A stretch of DNA of 64,000 nucleotides. It comes from Nothophaeocryptopus gaeumannii. Lineage: Eukaryota; Ascomycota; Dothideomycetes; Mycosphaerellales; Mycosphaerellaceae. The translations under genes and the position numbers were made by a program. Numbering within the stretch: the first letter of the stretch is position 1; each line of letters begins with the position of its first letter. The stretch spans positions 1,736,001 through 1,800,000 of the forward strand of contig JASISA010000026.1 of NCBI GenBank assembly GCA_031771865.1, given 5' to 3'. This document shows positions 42,163 through 51,562 of the stretch, piece by piece. The notes under the pieces are model-generated. The model had not been told where the DNA came from. It saw nothing but the letters and a program-made list of their open reading frames with translations, and made no database searches.

Positions 42163-42792
42163 TTACCAGCGACGTGCAACGTACTGCTGCTGCATTTGTC
42201 GGGCTGGCGAAACGGACATCGGTGGGCTCGCAACGGACCTGGTAGATGGATCCACGATTGGGATAGCGTTGCGAGTGCGCTGAGCCAGCGGCTGGTGCAG
42301 CTTGGTGTGCGCCTGCGGGTAGCTCGTCGGGTTGTACGTATTAGAGACAGAGGAGAGGAGTAGCGAAGGTGTAGGCTGGACTTGTTGCTGTAGTGGTGAG
42401 CCCTCGGGAGAGCCGGATGAGAGGGAACCTCTCTCGGAAGAAGACGAAGAGTGAATAGATTGAAGCTGCCGGGGCGGATTAGCTGTAGCTCGAAGTTGGG
42501 GAGATGGTTTTCGACATACATCGTCTTCGGTCAGGAGTGTGAAGGGACAGAAGATCTCGTCATCGTCAAATTCGAAGCTCTTTGCGGCCTCAAGATGTCG
42601 GAGGTAGTCTTGGTATGTATCCACTCTCGGTGCCTCCTCCTTAGGACTGCGCTGAGCCTTGTATTGCCGATGCGCATTCTGCGAGGATACCCTCGGACCC
42701 CGGCGGCTGCGACCGTGGTGGCCGTGGGAGTGGGAAGAATGCGACGGCTGGTTGTTCTGGTAGTGCGGCATCCCGTAGTGATAGCTTGCCAT
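42163..42792 (-). CDS. His/Ser-rich protein of unknown function with short conserved blocks
   Basis: Intronless, 209 residues. It starts MASYHYGMPHYQNNQPSH followed by His/Ser repeats and RRGPRVSSQNAHRQYKAQRSP. A central block, AAKSFEFDDDEIFCPFTLLTEDDV, is followed by SIHSSSSSERGSLSSGSPEGS and PLQQQVQP, motifs that I recall from uncharacterised filamentous-fungal proteins of similar length. The C-terminus is Ser/Pro/Gln-rich and basic. Mostly disordered; a regulatory or nuclear role is possible but unsupported. Confidence 0.65.
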   Translation of the reverse strand: MASYHYGMPHYQNNQPSHSSHSHGHHGRSRRGPRVSSQNAHRQYKAQRSPKEEAPRVDTYQDYLRHLEAAKSFEFDDDEIFCPFTLLTEDDVCRKPSPQLRATANPPRQLQSIHSSSSSERGSLSSGSPEGSPLQQQVQPTPSLLLSSVSNTYNPTSYPQAHTKLHQPLAQRTRNAIPIVDPSTRSVASPPMSVSPARQMQQQYVARRW

Positions 42793-45748
42793 GATTCGGA
42801 TGCTTCGTAGGGGTGTGTGATGGGGTCAAGAGTGATGATGATGCGATGTCCGCAGAGTGTAGGCAGGAGCTGAGGCGGAGGGCTTTGTTATGATCCCTAT
42901 TGTGTGACGGTCCGGGAGTCCGTGCGCGTGGCAAAGTCAACGCTCGCGGAGAGGAATGCGATCGCTTTACGGTGTCGAAGGACGAAGACTGGTACTGCAA
43001 AAAGTGGTATGCGTCGGAGTGTGAGGACTGCGATGGAAGTCGATGCGGTGGTCTGCTCAGGCTGGGAGGCAAGTGCAATGGTGCTGCGGCAAGAAGAGGG
43101 CGGGTTGGAGGGAGTGGCACGTTTCAGGAGGACCACTGCTGGCAGGGAAGGCGCAGTGCGCTAAATCCACACAGCCAATGACGCCTACTTTGGTGGGGCA
43201 GCACTGAAATGGCAGCAAATCAGCTCTGCTCGACCTCCTCGAGGCGGGGCGAAGGTTCAGCTAGCTCGTCATCTGGAAGACGACGATCTCGTAAAGTGTC
43301 AACAAGTGTGCGACAACTCTGGACTACCAGCGGTGCGTTCATCGGCGTCGTCGTGCAGCCCGAACCGGGAGCATCGATGGACCTTCGACATGCACTGCCA
43401 GAGATGCTGGCTGTGTTGGGACGATGCTTGCGCAGAGTTGCAACACAGCATAGGAGCTGCCCCGGCTCCCACCACTTGCCACCATCTCGAGAGAGGCCAC
43501 GCGCGTAGATGGCGCTCGAATCATTTTAACCACCCGATTCGCTGCCCGAAGCCCTCAGCGACGAGGGCGCCTGGCTCGGCTGTGAAGTCTCTCACAGTCA
43601 CCTCGTCTCTCTCACACAAACTGCCCACCAGGCTCTGTTTCACATCTCAAGAAGGACAAGTCCGACGAGACCAGCCCGTCTGCTGCAGATCAGAGACTGC
43701 TGCTGCATGATGGAAGCATCCGCCAGCTGGCTGTGCACGACCACACGTAGCTAGTCCCTGAACTGTATAACGAAGTCTTACTTCCAGCCATGCGCGTGGC
43801 AGTCACCGCCTTTTGCGTCCTCATGCGCATGTCCGTCCCGGCCGTTCGTACCACCAGCGGACTCTACAGGTCAACTTTAAGCAGTCCTTGACATCCTGGT
43901 GACTTGCCACAGTGTCAAGTATGGCGTGGGGTAACAAGGTGCTGATGGGAGGAGCGTCGCACCCGCTGCTTGGACATGAGCAGGGTCGAGGTGAGAATTG
44001 CCGCCTTGCTGTATGCCCTGCACTACAGCCTTGGAGCTTGGACGCACACCTACTTTTGGTACTGCCTCGCTCGTACCGGTATTGCCAATGCATCTCCAAA
44101 CTTCTCACTCCTCAAGATTCGCTGTATCCCGTCTTTTTCCGGTCTGAAGACGACTGATACCACAACTCCACTACAAGGACCAAAAAAGAGCTCGAACGCG
44201 ATGAGGTAGTGGGAGATACAGAGACATACAACATGGACAACACTTCCCTGTGCAGGAAGAGCTTTCGGAAAGAGTTAACCCAGGCCTTGAAAGGTTCCAA
44301 GGATGTTGCATTGAGTTCGCGTTGGAGATGCGAATAGCATCAACAACACGCCTACGCTTGTAGCTACGAAGCTGGACATACAAGCAAGTATGCGAACGGT
44401 CGCCTATTGCAACGATTCGCACTTTGTATTGTCCTTAAACGTTCGCTATCTTCGGCACTTAATCCTCGCGAGTGAACACCCAGACTCTCCCTCCAGCCGT
44501 AGGAAGTAATGCAATCACTCTGTGACGTGGCAGAACTATGCCACTACGACTGCACTCTCATGACCTAATCTCCAGAGACACGCTCCATTAGATGCCCTAC
44601 TAAGTCCCCTGGCAATCACGCATCTCGCGACTCCGCATTTCGCAATCACCCAATGCGCAGCCCTCGTCCACCAGCAGAGTGGAACGATCTATTCAGCCAT
44701 ATGTACCGACATTGGGGTATATATCCCAGCTGTACCAGGGCCCCTCCTCCGGCCTGCAGCCTGAACCAGTAGTCGACCCTACAAGAGCGTCACGCGCAAC
44801 GATGACTACGTCTGCGCACCTGGATCTACTACTGCTGACGCATTGGTATTCGAGACTTTATGTGTATCGGAGATGACTGCAAATCAGCCTGTGGAGGAGG
44901 AGCCTGTGGATAACGATACACGCTTGCAGATCCAGCTTGAAGAAGGTAGTAAAGATGCAGAATCTGAAATGGAGAATCAGAGCAAGATGTACCCGAAGCG
45001 ATCTCAAGTTACGAGCCTCGTAAGCTTCGGCGATGGTGCATCCTGGGTAATCCTTACGTCCAGCCTTGCCTCTGATGTGGCAGAAGAGGTTCTTTGCTTG
45101 GACCAGTTCCTGAAGCTATGAGTAGTTCTAGCTGCTTGGACCAAGAATCCGAGGAAAGCAATAAGGGTCGCGCACTTCCAATGCGGACACAATTGAACAT
45201 CGTTGTATCCACTATCACCTGGATATTCTTGTGCTGTTGCTCGATGCTGTTCTTGTCGGAACATGTACCTCCGCAGAGAGGTAGGTAATGCATCAAATTG
45301 GAAAAGAACCCGTTTAGTATCATATTGATACTCCAAATCTCACAAGCGTCCCTTCGACTCAGTTTCGTCCTGAGCCTCTGATTCCCAGATCATCAATACC
45401 GTCTATCTGATCGTCTGCCGATTCTCCTGACATTCTGCTGGATTTTTTGATGACTGCTCGTAGCTTGAAGGAAGACTCTGTTGGAGCTTGTCGAACAGCA
45501 GCATTTACAAACGACAATTTGTGACACGCTTTCTTCTGACTTATCTCAAATCACGCATTGATCGACCAATAAAAATTTATTTGAATACATCTAGCTATTG
45601 CTTCTCGCATTATGTGAAGTCGTACCTTCTGGGTATGTGTGCTGGAATCCAGCTGCCTCAGTTCAAAAGCTCTGCGCCTAAGCTCTCCCAGCTCCCTCAA
45701 ATGCAGCTTGGATATTACCAACAAAATGTTCTCGGAACTATCCGTCAC
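42793..45748. other. 3-kb gene-poor region
   Basis: No supported gene. ORFs at 42641-43181 are strand-symmetric shadows. A short frame at 44873-45121 (acidic, beginning MTANQPVEEEPVDND) cannot be assigned and may be chance. The stretch just before the tRNA gene is AT-richer than the flanks. Confidence 0.5.
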
Positions 45749-45761
45749 GGAGAGGTGTCCG

Positions 45762-45813
45762 GTTCGTCTTACATTTCGTCACAATCGCACAATCTGTACT
45801 AACGATTTGGTAG
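45762..45813 (+). other. Spliceosomal-type intron inside the tRNA D arm
   Basis: 52 nt, GTTCGT at the 5' end, a perfect TACTAAC branch-site at 45797-45803 and TAG at the 3' end, with 10 nt from branch motif to AG. This matches the protein-gene introns in the window (47-72 nt). Removal joins G13 to A14 and completes the D arm. Confidence 0.8.
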
Positions 45814-45837
45814 AGTGGTTATGGAGCTGCGTTTAGG

Positions 45838-45853
45838 TTCATCTAAGCAGATT
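45838..45853 (+). other. Canonical tRNA intron in the anticodon loop
   Basis: 16 nt located one base 3' of the anticodon, the standard nuclear position. It contains CTAA, complementary to TTAG at the anticodon, as usual for tRNA introns cut by the Sen endonuclease. Confidence 0.8.
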
Positions 45854-45881
45854 CCGCAGTGGCTTTGCCTCGTGGGTTCGA

Positions 45882-45936
45882 GTGAGTAATTCTCTACAGG
45901 GCTGTGTGTGAAACTAGCTCCTAACGAATGTGAAAG
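45882..45936 (+). other. Spliceosomal-type intron inside the tRNA T loop
   Basis: 55 nt, consensus 5' site GTGAGT, CTAAC branch motif at 45921-45925, AAAG at the 3' end, with 11 nt between branch motif and end. Removal joins TTCGA to AT and restores a perfect 5-bp T stem and 7-nt loop. Confidence 0.82.
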
Positions 45937-45966
45937 ATCCCACCCTCTTCAACATTGGCACTGTTC

Positions 45967-45971
45967 TTTTT
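45967..45971 (+). terminator. Pol III terminator (T5)
   Basis: A TTTTT run 16 nt after the discriminator base, the expected position and strength for a Pol III stop. Longer T runs occur further downstream near 46050-46060. Confidence 0.5.
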
Positions 45972-46102
45972 GCTTATCTTTTGTGATATGAATTCTTTAA
46001 GTCTGCGCAATCTTTTTGCGTTGAACGAAGTCTTTTGCAAAATTGATCTTTATCTTTTTTTTTTGCTGCTCAGCAGCCGTTGGAAAATTTAGGTCTTGGC
46101 AT

Positions 46103-46121
46103 GAAGTGAAGTGAAGTGAAG
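46103..46121 (+). repeat. GAAGT microsatellite, about four units
   Basis: Four consecutive GAAGT/GAAG units in an AT-rich stretch downstream of the tRNA gene. Confidence 0.7.
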
Positions 46122-46298
46122 CAGAATGGGCATGGCATGAACATCACCGCGCAAAAGGTCAAAATACACAGGCACTACGCAGAAGGCTGCCAGAAATGAA
46201 ATTTGATCAAATGAGGCATATGGTGGAATGTGAGCTTTTGCTGCATACAGTCACTATCTACCCATCAACACTCAACCTGAGCTTCAACAAATCGACTC

Positions 46299-47050
46299 TC
46301 ACCATCTCTTCCAATCCCACCATACGGAGATGTATCTTCCTCGCAGCCATGTCCTTCGCTCGGCGGTTAGCCAGACGAGCGAGTCCTCACCTAGAGCTGG
46401 GTCATCGGTCAAGAAAGCATGCATGGCTTTGGGCAACTTTTTCGCCAACTCTGTCTCCACGCCGCCGGGATGGATTGAGTAGCACAGCAGACCATCGTCC
46501 TCCTTATCTTGCGTCGAAGATGGGGAAAAGCTGGCGTTGCACGTGTCTATAAATCGAAGCTGTGTGAAATTCGACCTCTGGTATCCGAAGTTCTCTGGAT
46601 TGGTCGTAAGGGGCCAAGAGCTGGCGATGGTTACAATGGTTTTGGTCTTGGATTCAACGAGTAGAGGCAGGAAGCCCATGGTCATAAGGAAGGTGCAGAA
46701 GATGTTGACCTCCCAAGTCTTCCACCAGTCGTCTAGGTCGACCGCCAAGATGCCCTTCTGACTCTCCATATACCCGGCATCATGGATCAGAATATCCAGG
46801 CCACCGAACTCGGACTTGACCCGAGCAACGCCACTTTCGACGTCTTCCCGACTCGTAATATCTAACTTCAGCTTCAAGATATATGGCTGCCTCCGCGCAG
46901 CGCCTTCGGCGGCCTTGCTCATCTCATTCGCTGTATCGTCTAAAGATGATCTCGCAGCCAGACCATTTCCCTGGCTCCAGCTTTGTCACAGCTTCCGGCT
47001 ACGCTCTCCCAACACCGTAGGTCCGCACCAGTGATCAATATTGAGCGAAC
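46299..47050 (-). pseudogene. Short-chain dehydrogenase/reductase remnant
   Basis: A 207-codon frame (46922-46299) encodes most of an SDR: LKLDITSREDVESGV, FGGLDILIHDAGYMES, WEVNIFCTFLMTMGF, TIVTIASSW, FGYQRSNFTQLRF, YSIHPGGVETELAKK. The N-terminal cofactor-binding part is present upstream, to about 47050, but broken. ILITGA and AGAR are in one frame, YGVGRA in a second (followed by a stop), and GLAARSSLDDTANEM in the frame of the main ORF, so at least two indels are needed. The catalytic Tyr is there, but the Lys of YxxxK is Asn (YQRSN), and the usual NNAG is HDAG. It is therefore a decaying SDR copy, originally probably a polyketide- or xenobiotic-type SDR, unlikely to be active. No partner gene is adjacent. 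Confidence 0.75.
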
Positions 47051-48371
47051 AGCAAAGTCAAACTGTTCCGGTCGAATAAAGTCGTACGTCTCATGGCGTT
47101 GGCATTTTGTGAAGTCTGCTCCAATCGTTTGCGTTTCTGCAATGAATCGTGGCCCATGGCTATGAGCTAGCTGTAGATCTCCTCGATTGCTGCCATCCTG
47201 TATGTGCGTCTATACCAGACGACCGAACGTTGAATCTTCCTGGCTTTTCGAATGCTGCAGGGCTACGGGCGATGATTAGCTCACTGAGGACTTACATAGC
47301 GTCTGGGAGATGCTGAATATATGGATCGGTCGTCGCAGTGGTGGCCCTAAGCTTCAAAATATTCCAGCATGTAAGGTACAGAAGCAGTACGCCCCTACTC
47401 TTGCACAAGGCCAAAGCATCCATGGCCTTTTTGGTTCAATGCATATCTTCACAGATGATACGCGGGCTGGTATGGACATCTCCCAGGGAAGCCTAGGATG
47501 GGCAAAGCCATAAGCCTCGGAGTGGTTCTGTCGCTCCGACCTAGCGTATCAACGTTCGAGGGCGTGAGAGAGCAAATGCTGCCTTGGTGAGCATGGATAT
47601 ATGAGAGAGGCTGGTAATGTTGCGGTGACTGTCGCGGATCGGTCGAATTGCACCAGGCCTGCTCGCTTCTTGTTCTGTGGATGTTGAAGTTGGACGCGCC
47701 AGGACGATGAAGATGCGTCGTGGAAAGAGAGGAGCAAAGGTGCTTGGCACTCCGGTGGTCAGTGCTCTCTTCTTCACTTCACGTCGCGTCCTTCGCACGC
47801 TCTCTGTGTCCATTCATGAGTTTCACACTTGACTCCTCACGAGTCGTGTCTTGACGCTGCTATGGGCGTTGCTTCCATCACGCAGGCTTCTGAACGACTT
47901 AGGTTGACTGCAACACCCGCAAGATGACCTCCGGCTCAGGCTTTGTACATCCCAAGCCTCAACATTACAGCCAAAACGGTAGTCTCTTCCCTTGCACTGC
48001 TGCAGTATGCATCAGCCTGAAAAGATGCACTTGACCTGGATAGTCGAAAGCACGTCCAGACAGAGATTGCTGCATAGATCGATCTTACCAGAATGAGCCA
48101 TGCCGCAGTGACACATGATCTCCCTCCAGTGCACAGCAGCAAGCCCACGAGAACATGTAGCTAATCTTACATATTGGCCGCTCTGCCTCGCAAGTTGGCA
48201 ACAGATCCCATCTCCAACGAGGCAGTTCACCGACCCGAGACCTGTCCTCTGCACGGAACTAGACATGGATGCTGACGACGGACTACCCTGGCGGCGAGAA
48301 TAATCCACGCCCGTACATAATAGAGATGGGCGACGGACGCTAGGGTCGGCAGAGACGAACCTGTGGGTAAG
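47051..48371. other. Intergenic, nothing recognised
   Basis: 1.3 kb without a supported gene; the distal end is the leader of the GT2 gene. Confidence 0.5.
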
Positions 48372-50725
48372 ATGGAGATCCACCGAACGCAGTTGCTTGC
48401 CCGCGTCGTTTGGCTGCTCATGCCATCTACCGCATTCTTGAGTCTTCTATCACTACTCGTTTACCTGTCATATCGGCTGAGATGCCTTGCGATAGCTCAA
48501 AGGTCCATTCACCAGCAGCAGGAAGTAGCCCAGGCTGATGATCCGCACTCGCTAGCGCTGGCTTGGGTATACTTTGCGTTTGAGGTGTTAGCCCTTGGTG
48601 AGAGGTACCATTCATTCATGCGCTTCAAGTGCTGACTGCTCATAGCTCCTCATGCTCTGCGCTACATCCCGAGAACATTCGCCTTTCACAACTCTTTTAG
48701 AAGGCAAAGGCGCCTTATTGGAAACAATGTGCCATCTGTGGATATCCTCATCACCTGTTGCAACGAGGAGCTCGACGTCATTCTCGATACTGTGCGGGCA
48801 GCTTGTGCAATCGACTTCCCTCTGGGCCGATTTAGAGTGTTCGTCTGCGACGATGGCGTCAACTCGGACGTAAGAAACGCTGTCGAGGCCTTGAGGATAC
48901 TCTGTCCCAATGTGTTCTACACTACACGTGGAAGAGCAGCGAGACAGAACTTGAAAGCTGGCAATCTCAATCACGGACTGCAGCATTCTCGATCGGTGTT
49001 CTGGCCAGGACACAGACGGCTACAAAGTCACCCACGATGGATGGACAGACTGCTCCTACGTGATGGCGGCACTTTGTCATTTGATCAAAAACCTGATGGG
49101 AATACGTCCAAATTTCAGCAATCGCTGTCCTTTGACAAGGCTCGGAGGAATACAAATGCCTTACCGGACATCCAGCGAGTCTCACTGCTAGACGATGACG
49201 ACTGGGTCATGCATTACACTACCCGAAGTCATCGGTCGAACAGCGAGAACAGCAGCAGGAGTGCAGACTCGGCCGCATCCAACGCTTCCGAATATGTGGC
49301 AGTGCTTACTGCAGACATGATCCCGGAGCCGCAGTGGCTGCGAGCGATGCTGCCTCATATCATTGAGGAGTCCAGAATCGCCATGATCTCTCCTCCACTG
49401 GTGAGCTTACTCCAAGTCATTCCTGACGCTAGCTGATCTCCCTTCAGAATTACTACAATCTGCCCTCCAACGATCCCCTGACACAGTCTCCAGCATCCTT
49501 CAATGGCATTACTGAGTCCGTGAACGACTCTCTTGGGAATGCTAGCTGTTCTGGTTCTGGCTACATTGTGCGGAGACTCGCAGTCGAGAGTTTGAACGGC
49601 TTTCCCACCTTCTCCACAGAGGGCGATCGTGGGCTGTCTGGCATACTTCGCGGAGCTGGATGGACCACGGCGTACATACATGAATCACTGCAACACGGCA
49701 TTGCTCTAGATAGCCTAGCGACACGCTTACGGCAGAAAGCTGACTGGCACGTGGGCTCTCTACAGACTGCATTCGGCTTCAAGATTGGGCTTTGGGGACC
49801 TCGTAGCCGGCATTTCACCTTTTGTCAACGGCTGGCTGCTCTGACGAACACACTTCAAGAGCTTGTTCAATTACCGCTTGCCTTGACCTATGTCTTCCTG
49901 CCGTTGATCATGCTTTCTGGGTATCCGATGATAGTCTGGACTACACGGTTTGAGCTCAAAATGCTCATTAGGCTAGCGAGTGTTTGGCTCATGCTACATT
50001 GGCATCATCAGGCCGTGATGGGTATTGTTGCAAGCATTGGCAACGGGGTTTTCGACCTTCGTCTTCCTTCTCGCGAGATTGAATTCGAGCAGTGGATGGC
50101 ACCATGTAAGTAACGATTACTGTACGGCACCAGGTAGATGCTGACCAATGTGACAGATATTCTAATAACGTTTGTTCGCACCTTCATCCTGCCTCGATGG
50201 CTTGGTGGCACAAAGCCGGGGCATCATTCGCCCATCAGCGTCTCCAACGACATCTACGAGCGCGACATACGCTTCCGATCTCATGCTGGCCGACGACTCC
50301 GGGTCTCGCTCTTCCACGACGGCCTCTGGGTTCATGCTCTATTCGTCATCCTGAGCGTCATCGGCGTTATTTGTGCATTCGCTCGAGCCTTCGTGAAGGG
50401 CCCAACGCCAAGCGCTTACCCAGTACCTGAACTAGACAACGTCAAGGAGAGGGCCATTTACCTCATTGCATGGATCGGATGGCCGCCGCTACTCTGGCTA
50501 CAGTACTTATCCTCTGTATTGACACCGATACTGTACATTCTGTCCCCGCCCACAGTACCAGACCGGGAGGCACTCCTGGACAGAGCCGCGAAGACGAATG
50601 TTGCTTATCCAAAGATTGAGGCTCGTAGGGTCAAGCGTACGAGGTCTACTTGGTGGACGTATGTGCGTCCGACGTTGACGATTGGCTACACTGCGACTTT
50701 GCTGTTGGTCAGCTTTGCTTTGTGA
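48372..50725 (+). CDS. GT2-family membrane glycosyltransferase with altered motifs
   Basis: Four exons: 48372-48597, 48646-49400, 49448-50105 and 50157-50725; introns of 48, 47 and 51 nt; 735 residues. An N-terminal transmembrane helix (LLMPSTAFLSLLSLLVYL) precedes the cytosolic GT-A domain: VDILITCCNEELDVILDTV, FRVFVCDDGVNSD, LKAGNLNHGL, AVLTADMIPEPQWL, TEGDRGLSGILRGAGWTTAY, LRQKADWHVGSLQTAFG. Then come four or more C-terminal membrane helices. The architecture matches processive polysaccharide synthases of the cellulose/hyaluronan-synthase type. Oddities: the metal-binding DxD position reads TAD, the product-binding QxxRW reads QKADW, and about 100 Ser/Arg-rich residues separate NLNHG from the TAD block where relatives have far fewer. 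It may be a divergent or inactive enzyme, or an intron there was missed. Confidence 0.82.
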
Positions 50726-50845
50726 GAAGGGTAATGTGCAACAACTTTCGACTTGACGGGTAGATGTCTTGTGTTCGATGGTTCACGCGTGAAAGGCACT
50801 TGTGTTCGATGTTTGAAACGGATGTTCTGGCAACAGTCAGAGAGG

Positions 50846-50861
50846 TCAGGTAGCTACCTGA
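50846..50861. repeat. 16-bp perfect palindrome
   Basis: TCAGGTAGCTACCTGA is its own reverse complement. It lies 120 bp downstream of the GT2 stop, close to a 12-bp palindrome TTCACGCGTGAA (50782-50793) flanked by two copies of CTTGTGTTCGATG (50768-50780, 50799-50811). Confidence 0.8.
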
Positions 50862-50888
50862 TGTTTGCCATAGAACAATGCTCATTAT

Positions 50889-51562
50889 AACATACCTTCG
50901 CCCGCTGGCCTACTGCAGAAACAGCATCACAAGTCAAAACGAACGGCGAATACATTGTCCTGCATCTTTTCAACCTTTATTTCCCACCTCCTGCCGCAGA
51001 AGAGAGACGTCGCTCTCTCAAGCCTGACGCAGAACGCCAGGCAATTGTGCATCAGCTTTGGCATGCTTGTTTTCCCAGTGCGGACGACACTGGAAAACCA
51101 TTCACACCGATTCATTTGTACAACACATACCGAGATCGGAATGGGCAGGGGAAGAACAAGATATGGAAGAGCATCAATAGTCCGGACGATATCATGAAGG
51201 CCGAATTTACACGATTGCATGGAGTGATTGAGGACGCCGCCAAAAGGGAGGATATTGATCTTCTTACCCTGTTGGGGATCGGGAGCACCACTCCGGCAGC
51301 TATTCCTGTCGCCTCAGCCCCTCCTGCAGCGACACTTACGGTCACCGCTCCTTCTACTCAAGCGTCTTTCCCTCCTGCCTTTCATTCTGCAGCACCTCCG
51401 ACCACAGCCTCTGCTAATCCGGCTCCTTTGAGTCGGGATGAAGAGCGAGCTCGAGATGCATTGCTCGTGGTGATGGGCCCTGTGATAGAAGAAGACTCGG
51501 ATACGAGCGAGCAGAGTATCGGACCGCGGGAGGATGACGAGGACGATTCCATTCATGCGTGA
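50889..51562 (+). CDS. Open reading frame without a clear start, unknown function
   Basis: The frame is open from about 50889 to the stop at 51562, but the first in-frame ATG is at 51194. It encodes ...VKTNGEYIVLHLFNLYFPPP, ERRRSLKPDAERQAIVHQLW, HACFPSADDTGKPFTPIHLYN, then a Pro/Ala/Thr-rich linker and an acidic tail (EEDSDTSEQSIGPREDDED). The N-terminal half looks like genuine protein, so an upstream exon may be missing or the gene truncated. Possible 3' splice sites lie near 50873 but no matching first exon was found. I do not recognise a family. Confidence 0.4.

Larger units (their letters stand above)
45749..45951 (+). tRNA. tRNA-Leu(UAG) with three interruptions, two of them spliceosomal-type
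   Basis: The gene folds only after removing three segments. Exons: 45749-45761, 45814-45837, 45854-45881 and 45937-45951 (80 nt before CCA). The acceptor GGAGAGG pairs with CCTCTTC over 7 bp (one G-T), with discriminator A73. The D stem TCCG pairs with TGGA (one G-T), and the loop has A14, GG and A21. The anticodon stem CTGCG pairs with CGCAG around loop TTTAGGC, anticodon TAG. The variable arm is TGGCTTTGCCTC with a 3-bp hairpin, as in class II tRNAs. T arm GTGGG-TTCGAAT-CCCAC is perfect. Long variable arm, A73 and UAG all say leucine. Removed segments: 52 nt after position 13, a standard 16-nt tRNA intron after position 37, and 55 nt after position 58. A TTTTT run follows at 45967. Every stem pairs, so decay is unlikely; function is untested. 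Confidence 0.85.
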
